A DNA stretch of 62,521 nucleotides, from the NCBI GenBank assembly GCA_030540435.1, contig JAUNWG010000005.1, positions 1-62,521 on the forward strand, given 5' to 3'. The position numbers and the translations under genes are program-made. How positions within the stretch are numbered: position 1 is the first letter of the stretch; each line of letters begins with the position of its first letter. This DNA is from Eubacteriales bacterium (GTDB taxonomy: Bacteria; Bacillota; Clostridia; Oscillospirales; Butyricicoccaceae). Positions 62,388-62,521 of the stretch are shown in pieces. The notes beneath the pieces were generated by a model, which did no database searches, was not told the origin of the DNA, and saw only the letters and a program-made list of their open reading frames with translations.

Positions 62388-62418
62388 ATCGTACACGTTC
62401 AAGTCGGTTTACAGTCAA
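62388..62418 (-). promoter_or_regulatory. MerR-type promoter with 19-base spacer
   Basis: TTGACT (62418-62413), 19 bases, TACGAT (62393-62388). The long spacer is the hallmark of MerR-controlled promoters. Confidence 0.65.
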
Positions 62419-62466
62419 GTCATTTCCCCAAATTTCTGTAAAAAACAGCCGGCAGGATATCTGAAT

Positions 62467-62521
62467 TGCACCCCATTTGTTAGACAGTATGATATACTGG
62501 ATAACAAGTGGGGTGATTTTT
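62467..62521 (+). mobile_element. Possible left end of an IS3-type insertion sequence
   Basis: TGCACCCCATTTGTTAGACA (62467-62486) resembles the terminal inverted repeat of IS150-group IS3 elements. It is followed by a CAGTAT/ATACTG palindrome and by GTGGGGTGA at the window edge, a likely ribosome binding site for a transposase frame just outside. Only 55 bases are visible. Confidence 0.4.

Overview
The window reads as chromosomal DNA from an anaerobic, Gram-positive, gut-type clostridium, probably Oscillospiraceae or Butyricicoccaceae. That placement is inference. It rests on moderate GC, strong GGAGG ribosome binding sites, an SLH-domain surface protein, SpoVG, YerC, an rpoBC plus L7Ae-rpsL-rpsG-fusA-tuf cluster, RarA, RecD2, and REP-like palindromic repeats of a kind common in that group. 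I annotate 53 protein genes. No tRNA, rRNA or CRISPR array was seen.

Layout. 1-2.7 kb: end of a MarR-GNAT fusion, an ACT protein, a GNAT enzyme and a flavin reductase-rubredoxin protein. 2.9-5.8 kb: TrkA-TrkH potassium uptake. 5.9-13.6 kb: an inositol-type catabolic locus. Its minus arm carries two Gfo/Idh/MocA dehydrogenases around an IolE-like dehydratase. Its plus arm carries an AraC regulator, a sodium:solute symporter, a DUF6198-like membrane protein and an amidohydrolase. 13.6-19.5 kb: aryl-2-oxoacid metabolism (PaaK, IorB, IorA), a TrpR-like YerC protein and an acyl-CoA synthetase. 19.7-24.1 kb: rarA, a glycolipid glycosyltransferase, spoVG and murC. 24.15-24.34 kb: a small antisense-type RNA unit over a holin-like toxin relic. 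24.4-27.2 kb: an S-layer-like protein with a long leader. 27.5-31.6 kb: recD2, comF and an mreB-like gene.

31.7-46.4 kb, all on the minus strand, holds the rpoB-rpoC and L7Ae-rpsL-rpsG-fusA-tuf clusters. Three accessory genes (flavodoxin, CAT-like acetyltransferase, membrane protein) and a patch of palindromic repeats lie between rpoC and L7Ae. 46.4-49.2 kb: a histidine phosphatase, RfbA and an AEC transporter. 49.45-49.57 kb: an unassigned plus-strand small RNA candidate. 49.6-53.2 kb: a three-gene envelope operon (zinc-ribbon/YARHG protein, amidase lipoprotein, membrane protein with repeated EPTQ motifs). 53.3-60.5 kb: a complete F1Fo ATP synthase operon whose c subunit carries two carboxylates (E28 and E61), pointing to sodium coupling. 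60.9-62.4 kb: pyrE and a membrane-anchored MerR regulator. The last 55 bases look like the left end of an IS3-type element.

Many promoters are near-consensus sigma-A sites with 17-base spacers, so transcription units can be drawn with fair confidence. Sodium-linked energetics (predicted sodium ATP synthase, SSS symporter, Trk-type uptake) and amino-acid fermentation (IorAB, PaaK) fit an anaerobic fermenter. The least explained parts are the two small RNA candidates, the EPTQ-repeat protein operon, the perfect palindrome at the rpoB transcription start, the S-layer leader and the repeat-rich rpoC 3' junction.
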